In this document: piece by piece, positions 1 to 10,713 of the stretch
How positions within the stretch are numbered: position 1 is the first letter of the stretch
Layout of the letters: each line of letters opens with the position of its first letter
DNA from: Bettongia penicillata ogilbyi
Taxonomy: Eukaryota > Chordata > Mammalia > Diprotodontia > Potoroidae
Direction of reading: 5' to 3'
DNA: 64,000 nt
NCBI GenBank assembly: GCA_023548195.1
Contig: JAJHZJ010000579.1
Location: 1,583,545 to 1,647,544, forward strand
Translations under genes and position numbers: made by a program
The notes under the pieces: model-generated
Databases searched by the model: none
What the model saw: the letters and a program-made list of their open reading frames with translations, nothing else
What the model was told of the DNA's origin: nothing

Positions 1-1235
1 CTCAATTCCCTTCAATTGTTTCAATAATCATCTCTCTACAAATGACTGCTATGATTCTAATTCTAATTCCAGTCTCTTTTCTGAGTTCCAGACCCACAGT
101 TACAAGGGCCATCATGACTTTCCCACCTAGATATCCCCTTGATACCTCGATATCCCCTTGATACAACTCAGCATGTCCAAAACCAGCTTTTGATATTTCT
201 TTCCTAAACATGCCTCCTCATTTGACTTCCAGGAGTACCACTACTCCTTTATGTCATAAAGTCCGTAACCTTGGAGCTACTACCCTTCAACTCTTTCTTT
301 TCCCTACCCTTCATATCCAAACAGCTGTTAAGTCCTGTAGCTTCCATCTCCACAATTGTTATTCAATTTATATTTTTCTATATTCCCAGTATCATTATCC
401 TAATATAGACCCTCATTAGTGGACTGTTGCAATATTCTTCTAACAGGATTTGCTGCCTTTACTCTTTTTCCCTTCTAATTCATCCTTCAGATCACTGCTA
501 GAATAATCTGTTAGGCATAGATCTCAGTATAATAGCCCTGGTTCCAAAAATCCTAAGTGACTCCCTTCCAAATAAAGTCTTAAGTTCTGTGTGACTTTCA
601 AGGCCTCTCCCGAACTAGTATCTACCTGCCTCTTCCGTCATCTCAAATTACTTCCCTTGACATATTCTACTTGAGTCAAAAAGGAACAATTCTCCCCCAT
701 CAACCAGAAACATGGCATGTCCAAGCCTTTGCTCATTAAAATTCCACTTCCTGCTGGAAATCTTCTTCAATATGTTTGGTCAAGAATAACTACACTATCC
801 CTTCACTTTGTACCTCAAATTTTCTATTGTAACTTTCAGATATAATGACTATGTCATTTGTCACTTATTGTAATAGTCACTGTAACATATTAATTACTTA
901 TTCAGAGGAATCTTGAGCTTGGAATCAGGAAGACTCAACTTCATGAGTTCGAATCCAGCCTCAGACACTTACTAGCTGTGTGACCTTGGACAAGTCATTT
1001 AACTTTAATACTTAACATTTAACCTCAGTTTCCTCATCTATAAAATGAGTTGGAGGAGGAAATGCAAACCTCTCCAGCCATCTTTGCCAAGAAAACTCCA
1101 AATTGGGTTACAAAGAGTTGCGCATGACTGAAATTACTGAACAACAATATTATGAATCACAGTTGTCTCTGTTGGTGTCTTCTCCATTAGATCATAAATT
1201 CCAGGAAGGCTGAGACCAGGTAGATTCCAGAGCCT
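1..1235 (+). mobile_element. L2 LINE 3' half, interrupted by a Mar1 SINE
   Basis: Pyrimidine-rich text resembles the C-terminal coding region and 3' UTR of L2: 'caaggcctctcc', a cytosine-rich stretch and 'ccaagcctttgctc' at about 600-740. The L2-like 3' segment 'cattagatcataaattccaggaaggctgagacc' resumes at about 1,186 after the SINE at 903-1,148. No open frame survives. The assignment rests on remembered consensus text, so the family is likely but the boundaries are soft. Confidence 0.5.
903..1148 (+). mobile_element. Mar1-type marsupial SINE
   Basis: Near-complete copy with all landmark boxes in order: AGGAAGACTCA, GTGTGACCTTGGACAAGTCA, CAGTTTCCTCATCTATAAAATGAG, and the terminal GACTGAAATTACTGAACAACAA. 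Head-to-tail orientation is plus. It lies inside an L2 remnant, so it is younger than that L2. Confidence 0.8.
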
Positions 1236-2055
1236 GCTCCTGTGGGGTGGAGAGAGCTGATTATAAAATTTTCAGTCTGAGTATTTACACCTTAGAAATG
1301 GGTGTACAAATACAAATATAAATCTGATTCATTATTTTGACTATTTAGGCTTTCAAAAGTGACAAAGAAAAAACTGTTAATAATACAGCTTAAAAACAAA
1401 AGGTTAATTGTTGAACAGTTATCAGAATACCCCTTGCTGGGTCCACCACTTATTTAAGCTTTGCATATCCCCAACCTTATAATGTAGCACTTTTTCTATT
1501 GTGTTTTTTGTTTATTAATATCCCCATCTTTATGTAAGGATTGTCACATTAATAAGTTTGGAATTCTTTGCAAAGTAGTTCTTGAATTCTTTTAACTCAG
1601 CTAATTGATTGATTGCATCCATAATTAAGATGTGTCATAGTGTGTAGGCTTCTCTATTTTCCTTACTTGATCAATCTTTAAAATGTCTTGAGTCACCTTT
1701 AATTTTGCCGAGTTTATGCAAGTGCCTTGATGGATTTGTCTGTTATTGTTATCTAACTAGAAGGGTGATTTAAGAGCCCAGGGCTTTTCTCTGTGCTACC
1801 ACACAGAGAAATGGCTTTTCTTTAATGGCTTGAAGAAGCCATTTTTCTCAAGTTTTTAATGAAAAGTCTCCAAAATTCCTGCCAATTGTTTGCTTTAAAA
1901 AAAAATTTCACTTTCTTTCTCATTAATTTCAGCATTTTGTTGTAACTCCGTTTCTAAAATGATTAATGATTCATTGGATGTTGTTTTTCCTCTGCACCCA
2001 AAAGACTTAAGTCAGCTTATGCTCAGTAAATTTCAAAAAATCATAACATTTTCTA
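1236..2055. other. Unassigned AT-rich sequence with a hairpin cluster
   Basis: No coding frame and no repeat family that I recognise. It contains two adjacent perfect inverted repeats at 1,786-1,811 and 1,824-1,843, listed separately. Otherwise nothing stands out. Confidence 0.4.
1786..1843. repeat. Two adjacent perfect hairpins
   Basis: First stem: TTTCTCTGTG (1,786-1,795) pairs with CACAGAGAAA (1,802-1,811) around a 6-nt loop. Second stem: AATGGCTT (1,824-1,831) pairs with AAGCCATT (1,836-1,843) around the loop GAAG. A short AGCCC/GGGCT pair lies just upstream. Function is unknown. Confidence 0.6.
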
Positions 2056-2215
2056 GCTGGAATATGCCTTAGAACTGATCTAATTCAATGTCTTGATTAT
2101 ATAGATGAGGGAACTAAAGATCAGAAAAATTAGGTGACTTGACTAAGGTCACACAATTATTTAGTAGAATAGTAGGGATAGAGCCCTGATCTTTTGACTC
2201 AGCAGTACAATGTTC
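2056..2215 (-). mobile_element. MIR/THER-type core-SINE, minus
   Basis: Reads as the complement of MIR: 'gagggaactaaagatcag', 'aggtgacttgactaaggtcacacaatta', 'agcagtacaatgttcc'. Diverged, no coding content. Confidence 0.6.
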
Positions 2216-2284
2216 CTTTTAAGACATCAGGCAACCTGTTCATCATTATTTGACTTCTCTTTCATCATCATCATCAATGGAAAG

Positions 2285-2460
2285 AGTGGTGTAACTGGAA
2301 TCAGAGAAGCAGCATTCGAATTCCAGCTGTGCTACAATTATCTATGTGACATTGGACAACTCATTAAACTTTTCTGTGCCTCAGCTGTCTTACCTATAAA
2401 ATAAAAAGTTTGGATACAATGATTTCTCAGGTCCCTTCTAACTCGAAATCTATGACTTTG
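2285..2460 (+). mobile_element. MIR/THER-type SINE, plus
   Basis: Sense copy with 'atgtgacattggacaactca', 'tgtgcctcagctgtcttacctataaaat' and the THER-like tail 'ggtcccttctaactcgaaatctatgac'. It lies about 70 bp from the opposite-orientation copy at 2,056-2,215. Confidence 0.6.
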
Positions 2461-3544
2461 GTTTTGGATTGGTCTTGTGATTCCAGTGGTGTAGGAAACT
2501 TTCAATACGGAAATTCCCTCAATTTAATGCAAATTAGCAGATCATCCATAGCTTATAGTCTTAGAAAATTATTAGAAACAAGGCAAGATTAGATTAGGGT
2601 TAGATTATGGGGTCACAAAATTATTATGTGTGAGAGACTACTTAAATTCTTCCTAATTTCTAGGCTTCGTCTTGATCTGATACACTATGGATAGAAAAAG
2701 GCATAGATTGGACCTACAATTTCTCCAGTGTAAGGAACACCCAGTATGGAATTATCTTTACCAGTAAGTACAGGTCAGCAGGATCTTGACAACTTTATGG
2801 CCTTAGAGAAATGCCGAAAGCACAAAAAGGTTAATTGGCAGTAGTACAACAAGCCTATATCAGAAGAGAGACTTGAACCATGCCTTCTTAACTCTGAGGC
2901 TAGCTCCTTGTCTACTAACTCATTCTGGTCTTCATCTTACTGTTATGTGCAATGTAAATATACCAACCTTCACATATCATGCTGACAAAAAGAAACTGTA
3001 TTGTCTCAACAGGCTAAGTATGTATTGCTGTATTTTTGACCCTGAAAGAAATTAGAGATTGCAGAAATCCACCATTCCAGAAAATTGGAAAAATCTAATT
3101 ATTTTGAGGACCAAGCACAATGAAGGAAAGAAATAGGGTTTCATAACCACCAAGATGGCAAAAGAGTCCCTAACTCTCTAATCCTCAAAAACAATGGATT
3201 AGGAAGAGGGTCATTATCCTGTGGGATATTGAGTTTCCCGGATGTCTGTTCTGCTTGTTCTACTTAGATAGACAGCTGTCAGGTAGAGGCTTAATTCTAA
3301 GAGGGTAAGGAAACCAAGGTTTGTCCTTTGGGACAGATCAAGCAAAGCACAGATTGTTAGCATATCAGTTGTCATCACAATGGTACCAGATAGATTTCTT
3401 TCTTTTTTTTCATCACTCAAAAGGAATACTTTGCTTCAGCCAGAGAAGCCTTCTGGGAATTGGGTCCTATCACATGTGAATTTTTTTTCTTACGATATAT
3501 TGATGCTACACATAACGCATTCCTTCCATTCAAGTAAGAATCAA
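2461..3544. other. Mostly unassigned sequence
   Basis: No convincing gene. A weak minus-strand SINE-like segment is visible near 2,840-2,925 ('agagacttgaaccatgcc...'). The 50-bp segment 3,152-3,201 recurs at 4,942-4,991. The rest is not recognised. Confidence 0.35.
3152..3201. repeat. Dispersed ~50-bp repeat, copy 1
   Basis: Begins AAGATGGC and contains 'cctcaaaaacaatg'. It matches 4,942-4,991 at about 43 of 50 positions in the same orientation. The family is unknown. Confidence 0.55.
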
Positions 3545-3770
3545 TGTTTCATAGAATCATAGTCCTAGAATTGAAATAGAGCTCAGAAGCCATCTAGTCT
3601 GGCTCCCACATTTTAGAGTTTAGGAACTGAGATCCAGAGTGATTGAGTGCCTTGTCCAAAGTCACCTATGCGGCAAGTGGCAGGGATGGGAGTCAAACCA
3701 ATATCCTCTATCCCTAAATCCAGTACTCCTTCCACTTGACTACACTGAAGTTTCTCAAAAACAATTAAGA
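3545..3770 (-). mobile_element. THER/MIR core-SINE, minus
   Basis: Starts with the tail complement 'atagaatcatagtcctagaatt' and runs through 'ctgagatccagag', 'cttgtccaaagtcacc' and 'agtactccttccactt'. This order matches a minus-strand core-SINE with an L3/CR1-like 3' tail. Confidence 0.65.
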
Positions 3771-3939
3771 AGATACACTGTAATCAGTTTAGCCAAATTG
3801 AATGATGCTCAGGTATTTAAAATGCACTTTAGTCTTATTTTCATATGAATAACACAGAGTTTAACTTCATTTCACAAAGGGCTAGGTTCAGATGAACAAG
3901 AGGGTCAGGGCTGCAGAATCACAGAATAAATAGTAAACT

Positions 3940-4130
3940 GGATTGTAAAACAGTAGAAAGACACTGTTTCTGGAGTCAGAGGACCAAGGTTTAAATTCTG
4001 CTTCAGAAATGGTACGACTTGACCTAGTCCCTTAAACTCCTTTGGTCTTCATTTCCTCATTTGGAAAATGTCTTGGACTAGATGATCTCTAAGAAGCCTT
4101 CTGGTTCTGGGTCTACAATCCTGTATTCTA
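3940..4130 (+). mobile_element. MIR/THER core-SINE, plus
   Basis: Contains 'ctggagtcagaggaccaaggttt', 'cttcatttcctcatttggaaaatg' and the tail 'gatgatctctaagaagccttctggttctg'. Diverged sense copy. Confidence 0.6.
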
Positions 4131-4930
4131 CCCAGTTCAGCTCATACCTGAACAAAATTCTGTTCTGCAACACAACTAAAAAGTGGTCATCCATTCCATT
4201 CCACTTTTGCAGAGCTCTAATTATTAGGAAGTTTTCCTGACTCAAGCTCTAAATTCACTTCTTCGTAAAAATGAGTTGGAGAAGGAAATGGCAAACTACT
4301 CCAGTATCTTTGCCCCAAAATGGGGTCACAAAGAGTCAGACATGACAGAAACAATTAAACAGAAACAAAAACCTCCATCATTGCTTGTGGTTCTGCTTTG
4401 CAAAGCGAAGCAAAACCAGTCATATCTTTCTTCCATATAATAGTCCTTCAATTACTGGAAAATAGATATCACACCTTCTCCTGAGTCTTCTCTTCCTCTT
4501 GCTAAACATCTCTAGTTCCTTCGACAGATGACATTTTCTCAAAGCACTTCACAATCCTGTTACTCTCCTCTGGATGCTCTCCAGCTTATCAGTGTTCTTC
4601 TAAAACTATGACATCTAGAATGAAATATAGCAATTCAGATATGATCTGACCAGGGCAAAGTTAAGAGAGATTGCCAAGCTCTGGACACAATGCCACTCTA
4701 AATGTTATCTAAAGTTGCTTTCACTTTTTTTGACTGCCAAATCATGCTGATGACTCATATGAAGATTGCAGTCCACTAAAACTGCCAGATCTTTTAACAG
4801 ATGAAGTATTATCTATCCATGACTCCCCCATCTTGTACTTGTGAAATCAGCTCGATTTTTTAAAAAATGGAACCAAAGTGTGAGATTTTGTACTATCTCT
4901 ATTACATTTCATTTTATTGACTACTGGGTT
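4131..4930 (-). mobile_element. L3/CR1-type LINE 3' remnant, minus
   Basis: The segment 'ctctccagcttatcag', 'gatatgatctgaccagggca', 'gcagtccactaaaactgcc', 'cccatcttgtacttgtg' follows the order typical of CR1/L3 3' ends read in antisense. A Mar1 SINE fragment interrupts it at 4,266-4,360. No coding frame survives. Confidence 0.55.
4266..4360 (+). mobile_element. Mar1 SINE, 3' fragment
   Basis: Only the 3' half is present: 'aaaatgagttggagaagg', 'ggcaaactactccagtatc', 'ggggtcacaaagagtcag', 'catgacagaaac'. Plus strand, inserted in an L3/CR1 remnant. Confidence 0.75.
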
Positions 4931-4941
4931 ACATGAACAGT

Positions 4942-4991
4942 AAGATGGCCAAAAAGTCTCTAATTCTCTAAACCTCAAAAACAATGAATTA
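4942..4991. repeat. Dispersed ~50-bp repeat, copy 2
   Basis: Second copy of the segment at 3,152-3,201, with 6-7 substitutions and no obvious gaps. Similarity stops abruptly on the right side. Confidence 0.55.
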
Positions 4992-5619
4992 TGCATCAGA
5001 TATAGAGAAAGCACAGCTGAATATATGTCAACAAAGAGAACTCTCACAGGATAAAATCCTTATGAATTAACAACAAAGAACTCTAATCTTTAAATCTTTA
5101 ACTCAGTCTGCATATTTCTCCAGCATCAATGCCCCTGTAATAGTGATACAAGCAAATTTATAACCTCGTGACCAGTGTCCATCAAGTGATGCTTCTCCCA
5201 CCAGCCCACCTACTGCAGAGAATCTGTTAACACATCTCACCCCAAACCAGATATTGACTCTGTTTAGCCACGCAAGGAGAAATAATGGAGCTGAAGATAT
5301 GATGGTTCATGACTGAGAGTTGTCCTAGATTAGGAACCTCCGAGGTTCCTAACCCCGAATTTCTTCCTAAAATACCTTCCCCATACCACCTTACCCTGAA
5401 AAAAGTAGACACGGATTTAGCCTAGCCACAAAAATAAAGTAGAGCTATAGAGACCTAAAGAAATAAGGATTAAAGTCTAGCTAGGGTTAGTTCTGCCTTC
5501 CAAGAGGATACCCAGGGAAAGTACTTAAGCCAATGAACCCTAAATCATTCAATGAATTAGAAAACTGGAGTAGCTCTGTATCTCAAAAATCATCAAATAG
5601 GGGTCCTTTCCTGGGAAAT
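4992..5619. other. Unassigned sequence with a 23-bp palindrome
   Basis: No gene or familiar repeat. The only conspicuous structure is the near-perfect palindrome at 5,330-5,352. Confidence 0.4.
5330..5352. repeat. 23-bp near-perfect palindrome
   Basis: Arms TTAGGAACCTC (5,330-5,340) and GAGGTTCCTAA (5,342-5,352) are exact reverse complements separated by a single C. It could be a leftover element terminus or a protein-binding site. Nothing else in the context decides. Confidence 0.7.
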
Positions 5620-6487
5620 ATGTTTGTTTTTAAAAACTAGGTTGAGTTCTATTATCTTTGATTCTTGCTTGTTTAATCTGTTCCATTGATCTATATTTCT
5701 ATTATTTTAAAAATCAGTACCAAATGGTTTTTTGTAAAATTATTGAGATCTGGAAGTGCTATTTCTCCTTTATTTGACTTTTTCCCCCCTCTGTTTCCAT
5801 TAATATTAGAAGGGGCTTTTTTATTCCTCCAAATTTTGCTATTTTGCCAAGCTCTGTAAATTTACTCTTAGGTAATTGGTTATAACACCAAATGTGTGAA
5901 GTAACTTACACAGGATTATCATTTTTACCATATTGGCATGACCCAACCATGTACACAGAATATCCCTCCAATTACTGAAACTATTTATTGTTTCCTTAAA
6001 GTTCATTTTGTAATTGTACTTATGCAGATTTCAAGTGTACTTTGATAGACCCCCCAGATATTTATTCTTTCTATATTTATTTTAATGATTTTGTATCATT
6101 TCTTTTTGTATTTTATGATGGTCATTTGGAAACTGTGTTGATTATTTTTCCTTGTGGGTTTATTTTGTATCCTGCTATTTTAACAAAGTTATTGTTCAAA
6201 TTAATTTCTTTGCTGATTCCCTAGGATTTTCTGGGCAAACTATTGTGTTATCATTAAATAGGAATAGTTTTATATCTTTTTCTTTGCCTAAATTTATGAC
6301 TTCAATTTTTTTTCTCTTGTCAATGTCTCTAACATTTCTGAACTATAGCAAATAGCAGCCAGAAAGGAGGGCATCCTTGTTTTATTCTTTTATTTGTTGA
6401 GAAAATGTCTGGTGTTTCTACATTGCCTATAGTGCCAGTTCTTGATTTTAGATAGATACTTCTTATCATGTTAAAAAAAAGTTCTTC
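5620..6487 (-). mobile_element. L1 ORF2 fragment, minus
   Basis: The plus strand reads as antisense L1 ORF2: 'ttgatctatatttctattatt', 'ccaaattttgctattttgcc', 'tcctgctattttaacaaag', 'tgattccctaggattttctgg', 'ggcatccttgttttattc'. This corresponds to the reverse-transcriptase region. Frames are broken. It is a decayed 5'-truncated piece without either L1 end. Confidence 0.7.
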
Positions 6488-6839
6488 TATGCCAGGGCTT
6501 CTTAACCTAGGGTCCGTGAATTTGCTTTAAAATGTGAATAAATTTCAATTTTAGGAAAAATAAATACTGTAATTAATCACATTAAGAGCAAAATCATCTG
6601 CTACAACCCTATGATGATATCACTAGATGGAGAAAAAGGTTTTGACCAAGAAAAACATTCATTTATGCTAAAAGTATCCCCCCAATAAGTGGTTTAGTGT
6701 ATTGATTTTTATTTATTTTTTTGTGTGTCATGGACCCCTATGGATCCCTTCTTAAAATGTTTTAAAATTATCAAAATAAAATTCATAGGATTGCAAAGAA
6801 AAACCAATTATATTTGGTATGTTATTTCATCATTATTAT
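6488..6839. mobile_element. Old interspersed repeat, family uncertain
   Basis: The left edge 'agggcttcttaacctagggtccgtgaa' and the segment 'tgtgtcatggacccctatgg...' resemble an ancient mammalian repeat that reads 'ttaacctggggtccatgaa ... gtccatgacac'. I cannot name the family safely. It separates the L1 piece on the left from the long L2 on the right. Confidence 0.35.
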
Positions 6840-9627
6840 TGACTTTCACTTTCTCAAAGGCCCATCTCACTTTTGGATCCATGTCTCCCTACCATCTGCC
6901 CTTCCCAAAGCCACTTTTCCCTTTCCTCCATAACTCAGCAACCTCTCCTCCTTTGAAATTTATGCAATATGTATCTACCACTCTATCAAATCTTGGTAGC
7001 TATTGTCTACTCCATGTCACTGTCATTTCTTCCTCAACAAGTGTGATACATGACTCATAATTTTTCTCTCCTCCTCAACTTCTGACATCATACCAGTGAA
7101 CTTCAACATACATCTTGACTCTTCCTCAAACACTCTAACTGTAGTTTTTTAATCTACTCACTTCCCACAACCTACTCTTCTATCTCACCTCAGACTCAAA
7201 CAAAGATGGCCATGATCTTGAGCTTGTCATCACTCACAAATGCACCACTAATGTTTAAGAATCCCAAAATTCCTTTATCTGACCACAATCTATAGGTTTT
7301 CCACTTCTCCCTTTGCCTTCCCTTACCAAATCCTATTCTTTTTCTACATTACTATTTCCAATCCTTTGACCCCTCATTTCTTTCCCCAGTCATTACTCTT
7401 ACCTCAGCTATGCTCTTCTCTTGTCATCATCTTGGTCACTTAGTGAACCAATTTAACTCTATGCTGTTCTTTGATTCTCTGGCCCCCTTATCATATCATC
7501 AGTTGCACCCTGCTTATTCTCAGCCTTGATCCCATATCTGCTTCCTTTGCTCCTACACAGGTGCTGCTGAATGAAAATGAAGGAAGTCATGCAATCATTC
7601 TGACTGGGTCTACTACAAATCTGTGTTCCACAACCTCAAGTGCACCCTCACTGCTGATAGATAATGCTTCTACACTTCCCTTATCAACTCACTATCCCAG
7701 ACTCCACAGTGGCCCTTCCAAACTTTTTCATCCCTTCTCAAGCTTCCCATATTTCTCTTTCCCTCACACTCTTAGAGGAGAAATTTGTCCCACAGTTTAC
7801 AGTGGAAAAAAATGAGACTTTTGGCTGTGAGCTCTCACTTCTTTATTCTTTTGCATCTCATATCACTCAAATGCCTTCTGTCACTCTCTTCCTTCACCCC
7901 TATCTCACACAAAGAGGTGGCCTTACTCCTTACCAAGGCAAACCCTCCTACTTGCACAAATGATCCCATTTTATCCTCTCTCCTCTAAAAGACTGATCCC
8001 TTTACCATCACCACTCCATCACTGATATTCAATTTCTCCCTGTCTACAGGCTCCTTCCCTACTGCTTACCAATATCTCCATATCTCCTCCATCATTAAAA
8101 AGCTTTTATTTGATCCTTTCATCCTTGCTACATCTTCTGCTCTTTGTGGCTAAACTCCTTGAGAAGGTCCTCTACAATAGGTACTCACACTTTCAGTCTC
8201 CTCTTAAGCCCTTGCAATCAGGCTTCTGACCTCATCATTCCACCAAAACTGCTCTCTCCAAATGATTTATCTCTTAATGACTAAATCCAATGACCCTTTC
8301 TCAATCCTCTTTCCTCTTGACGTCTCTGCAGCCAACCACCAATTCATAATCTTCATACTCTCTTCTCTCTAGTTTTTGTTTTTGTTTTTGTGGGGGAGGG
8401 TCTCCCCTCTCCTGGTTCTCTTCCTTCCCATTAGAACTGTACTTCTCATTATCCTTTGCTGGATTCACATCCCAGCCACACCTTCTAACTGTAGGTGTCC
8501 CATGGATCTCTGTTGTGGGCCCATTTCTCTTTTCCCTTTATACTACTGTTGGTGATATCATTAGCTCTCATGTATTTAATTATCATCTCTATGTTGCTGA
8601 TCCTCAGAACTACCTAAACCACCCCTAAGCTCAGTACTGACTTCCAGAGTCTCATCTTCATCCACTTTCCAGACATCTCAAACTGGATGTTCAGTAGACA
8701 CCTTAAACTCAACATATCCAAAACTAAACTCATTCTCTTTCCCCCTTAACCCTCCTAACTTCCTTATTCATATCAAGGCATCACTAGATTCTCAGTTCCC
8801 AGACTCACAACCTTCTTGTCATCTTTTGTTCCCTCACTCATCTCTCGCATACACCCCCATATCCAATCTGTTGCCAGGGCTCGTCACCTTTGCAAAATCT
8901 TTCAGATATGCCCCCTTCTTTCCTCTGATATTGCAACTCTTATCAGCTCACACTCAGACTATTACAATAGTGTCCTGGGGAGTCTTTCTGCTTCAAATCT
9001 GGCTCCATTCCAATCTATCTTCCATTTAGTCACCAAAATGATTTTCCTAAAGCACAAGTCCATGTCACACACCACCCCCTCCTGGAAACTCAATAAATTT
9101 CAGTGACTTTATCATCCAGGATCAAATATAAGATCCTTTATTTGTCATTCAAAACCCTCATAATCTAGACTCCCCTCACCCCCACCCCAAACACACACTT
9201 TTCCAGTCTTCTTATACTTTATTCCCATCCACATACGCTTTGATTCAAGGTCACTGGCCTCTTTGCTGTTCCATGAACAAGATCCTCCATCTCTCTGCTC
9301 TAGAAATTTTCTCTGGCTGGCACTCATGCATGAAATGTCCTCACTCTCTTCATCTTCATATCCTCATATCCTGGCTTCCCTGCCTTCAAGTCCCGATTAA
9401 AATCATGTTTTTTACAGGAGGTCTATCTCAATTGCAATTCTAGGTTCTTCTCTATTTTTATTATTTCCTGTGTATCCTGTATATAACTCATACTTCAGAT
9501 TTGCTTGCTACAAGCTCTTTGAGGGCAGGGTCTGTCTTCTGCCTCTCTCTTTTTTCTTTTTTTTTTTTTTGGTATCCTTAGTACTGAGCACAGTTTACTC
9601 AAAGTAAACACTGAAAAATGTTTGTTG
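6840..9627 (+). mobile_element. Long L2-clade LINE with endonuclease and RT remnants
   Basis: A 2.8-kb sense-strand LINE. Conceptual translation shows an endonuclease-like NFNIHLD near 7,097 followed by a DGHDLELVITH-like string near 7,203-7,235. Further on are RT-like residues (KLLEKVL, QSGF, PHHSTKTAL; about 8,150-8,260) and the C-terminal segment SDYYNSVLGSLSASNLAPF (about 8,960-9,010). The 3' end carries the L2 hallmark 'tttgagggcagggtctgtctt' and ends in 'aaaaatgtttgttg'. Many stops and shifts make it non-functional. The order endonuclease, RT, C-terminus and tail is that of L2/CR1-clade LINEs. The ATP5F1D retrocopy sits in its tail. Confidence 0.75.
9615..9627. repeat. Target-site duplication, left copy (ATP5F1D retrocopy)
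   Basis: AAAATGTTTGTTG on the left matches AAAATGCTTGTTG at 10,355-10,367 with one mismatch. The L2 tail continues after the second copy with 'aatgactaac', as expected if the pseudogene split it. Confidence 0.65.
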
Positions 9628-10354
9628 CCTTCCCAGGCTCCTCTGCGCATTCCACCTCCCCTTCCTTGGCCTGGCAGCCAGTTCCCCTGCTCTTGCTCCT
9701 GCTACCCACCCATCCACTGCCCGTCATGCTGCCCATCACCCTGCATCTATGCCACCACCTCCATGCCAGGCCAGATGTCCTTCTCCTTTGTCTCTCCAAT
9801 GCAGGTGCATTTCAACGAGGCCATTGTGAAGCAGGTGGATGTCCCAACCCAGAGTGGGGCCTTTGGGATGCTTGCTGCCCACGTCCCCACCCCGCAGGTG
9901 CCGAAGCCCAGAGTTGTGACTGTGCACCCTGAGCACGGCACAACCACCAAGTATTTTGTGAGCAGGGTTCTGTCACAGTGTGTGTTGATTCCTCAGTGTA
10001 GCTGCTGGCAGAAGTCATGGCTCTGGACATGTTGGACCAAGTGGTCTCCAGATCCAACCTGGAAAAGGTGCACTCAGACCTGTTGGGGACATCAGATGAG
10101 GCAGCCTGGGCCCAGGTTCAGATTCAAATAGAAGCCAATGAGCTATCATGAAAGCACCGCAATCGTGAACTGGGGATCCAAACCCTTGGAGATGTGCAGA
10201 GATGGTGTGACCATTCTGTTCCATGGCAATCACCCTGAGCTGAGAAGAGCAGGAAATGTCCAGGAAGGAAGAGGATACCTACGCCCTTAATCCTCCTTCC
10301 TGCCCACCCCCCTACCCTTCACCCCCAGATTAGAAACCACAAATGTTCTGGGGT
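9628..10354 (+). pseudogene. ATP5F1D: Processed pseudogene of ATP synthase F1 subunit delta
   Basis: Intronless retrocopy of the nuclear gene for the delta subunit of mitochondrial F1-ATPase, part of the central stalk. A start-like ATG at 9,726 opens MLP, as in the parent. Frame 1 from 9,775 reads MSFSF, then VDVPTQSGAFGMLAAHVPT and TTTKYFVS, which is the N-terminal beta-sandwich domain. A one-base loss near 9,965 shifts the frame. Homology continues as VDSSV, an in-frame TAG at 9,999-10,001 where the parent has Gln, then LDMLDQ, SNLEKVHSDLLGTSDEAA and QIQIEANE, the C-terminal helical hairpin. A further small deletion near 10,143 destroys the last codons. The transit-peptide part is badly diverged. 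The parent protein is about 168 residues and homology spans roughly its whole length. A 13-bp target-site duplication flanks it, but no poly(A) tail is visible. It is clearly dead. Confidence 0.93.
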
Positions 10355-10367
10355 AAAATGCTTGTTG
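10355..10367. repeat. Target-site duplication, right copy (ATP5F1D retrocopy)
   Basis: AAAATGCTTGTTG, 12 of 13 identical to 9,615-9,627. See the left copy. Confidence 0.65.
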
Positions 10368-10470
10368 AATGACTAACAAATTAGCAAAGTGAAGAAAAAA
10401 ATTAGAGTAGTCAATTCCTCTCCTTCTTATTTTCCTCCCTTAGGTAATTGGAAAGAGTTCTCACATTCTT

Positions 10471-10713
10471 GGGGCAGCTCGGTGGCACAGTAGATTTGAG
10501 TACCAGACCTGTAGTCAGGAAGACTCATCTTCCTGAGTTCAAATCTGGCCTCAGATACTTACAAATTGTGTAACCCTAGGCAAATCTCTTCACCGTTTTT
10601 GCCTCGGTTCCTCATCTGTAAAATGAACTGGAAAAGGAAATGACAAATCACTCCAATATCTTTGCCAAAAATAATCAAAGGAAAAAACCCTAATGGGATC
10701 ACAAAGAGTCTGG
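10471..10713 (+). mobile_element. Mar1-type SINE
   Basis: Near full length from 'ggggcagctcggtggcacagta' through 'aggaagactcatcttcctgag', 'cctcatctgtaaaatgaactgg' and 'gggatcacaaagagtc'. Plus strand. Confidence 0.85.

Noticed and set aside
9622..10131. A 169-codon frame overlapping ATP5F1D homology
   Set aside because: Only about 65 codons are in the homologous frame. After 9,965 the homology shifts frame and meets a TAG, so the remaining residues are meaningless.
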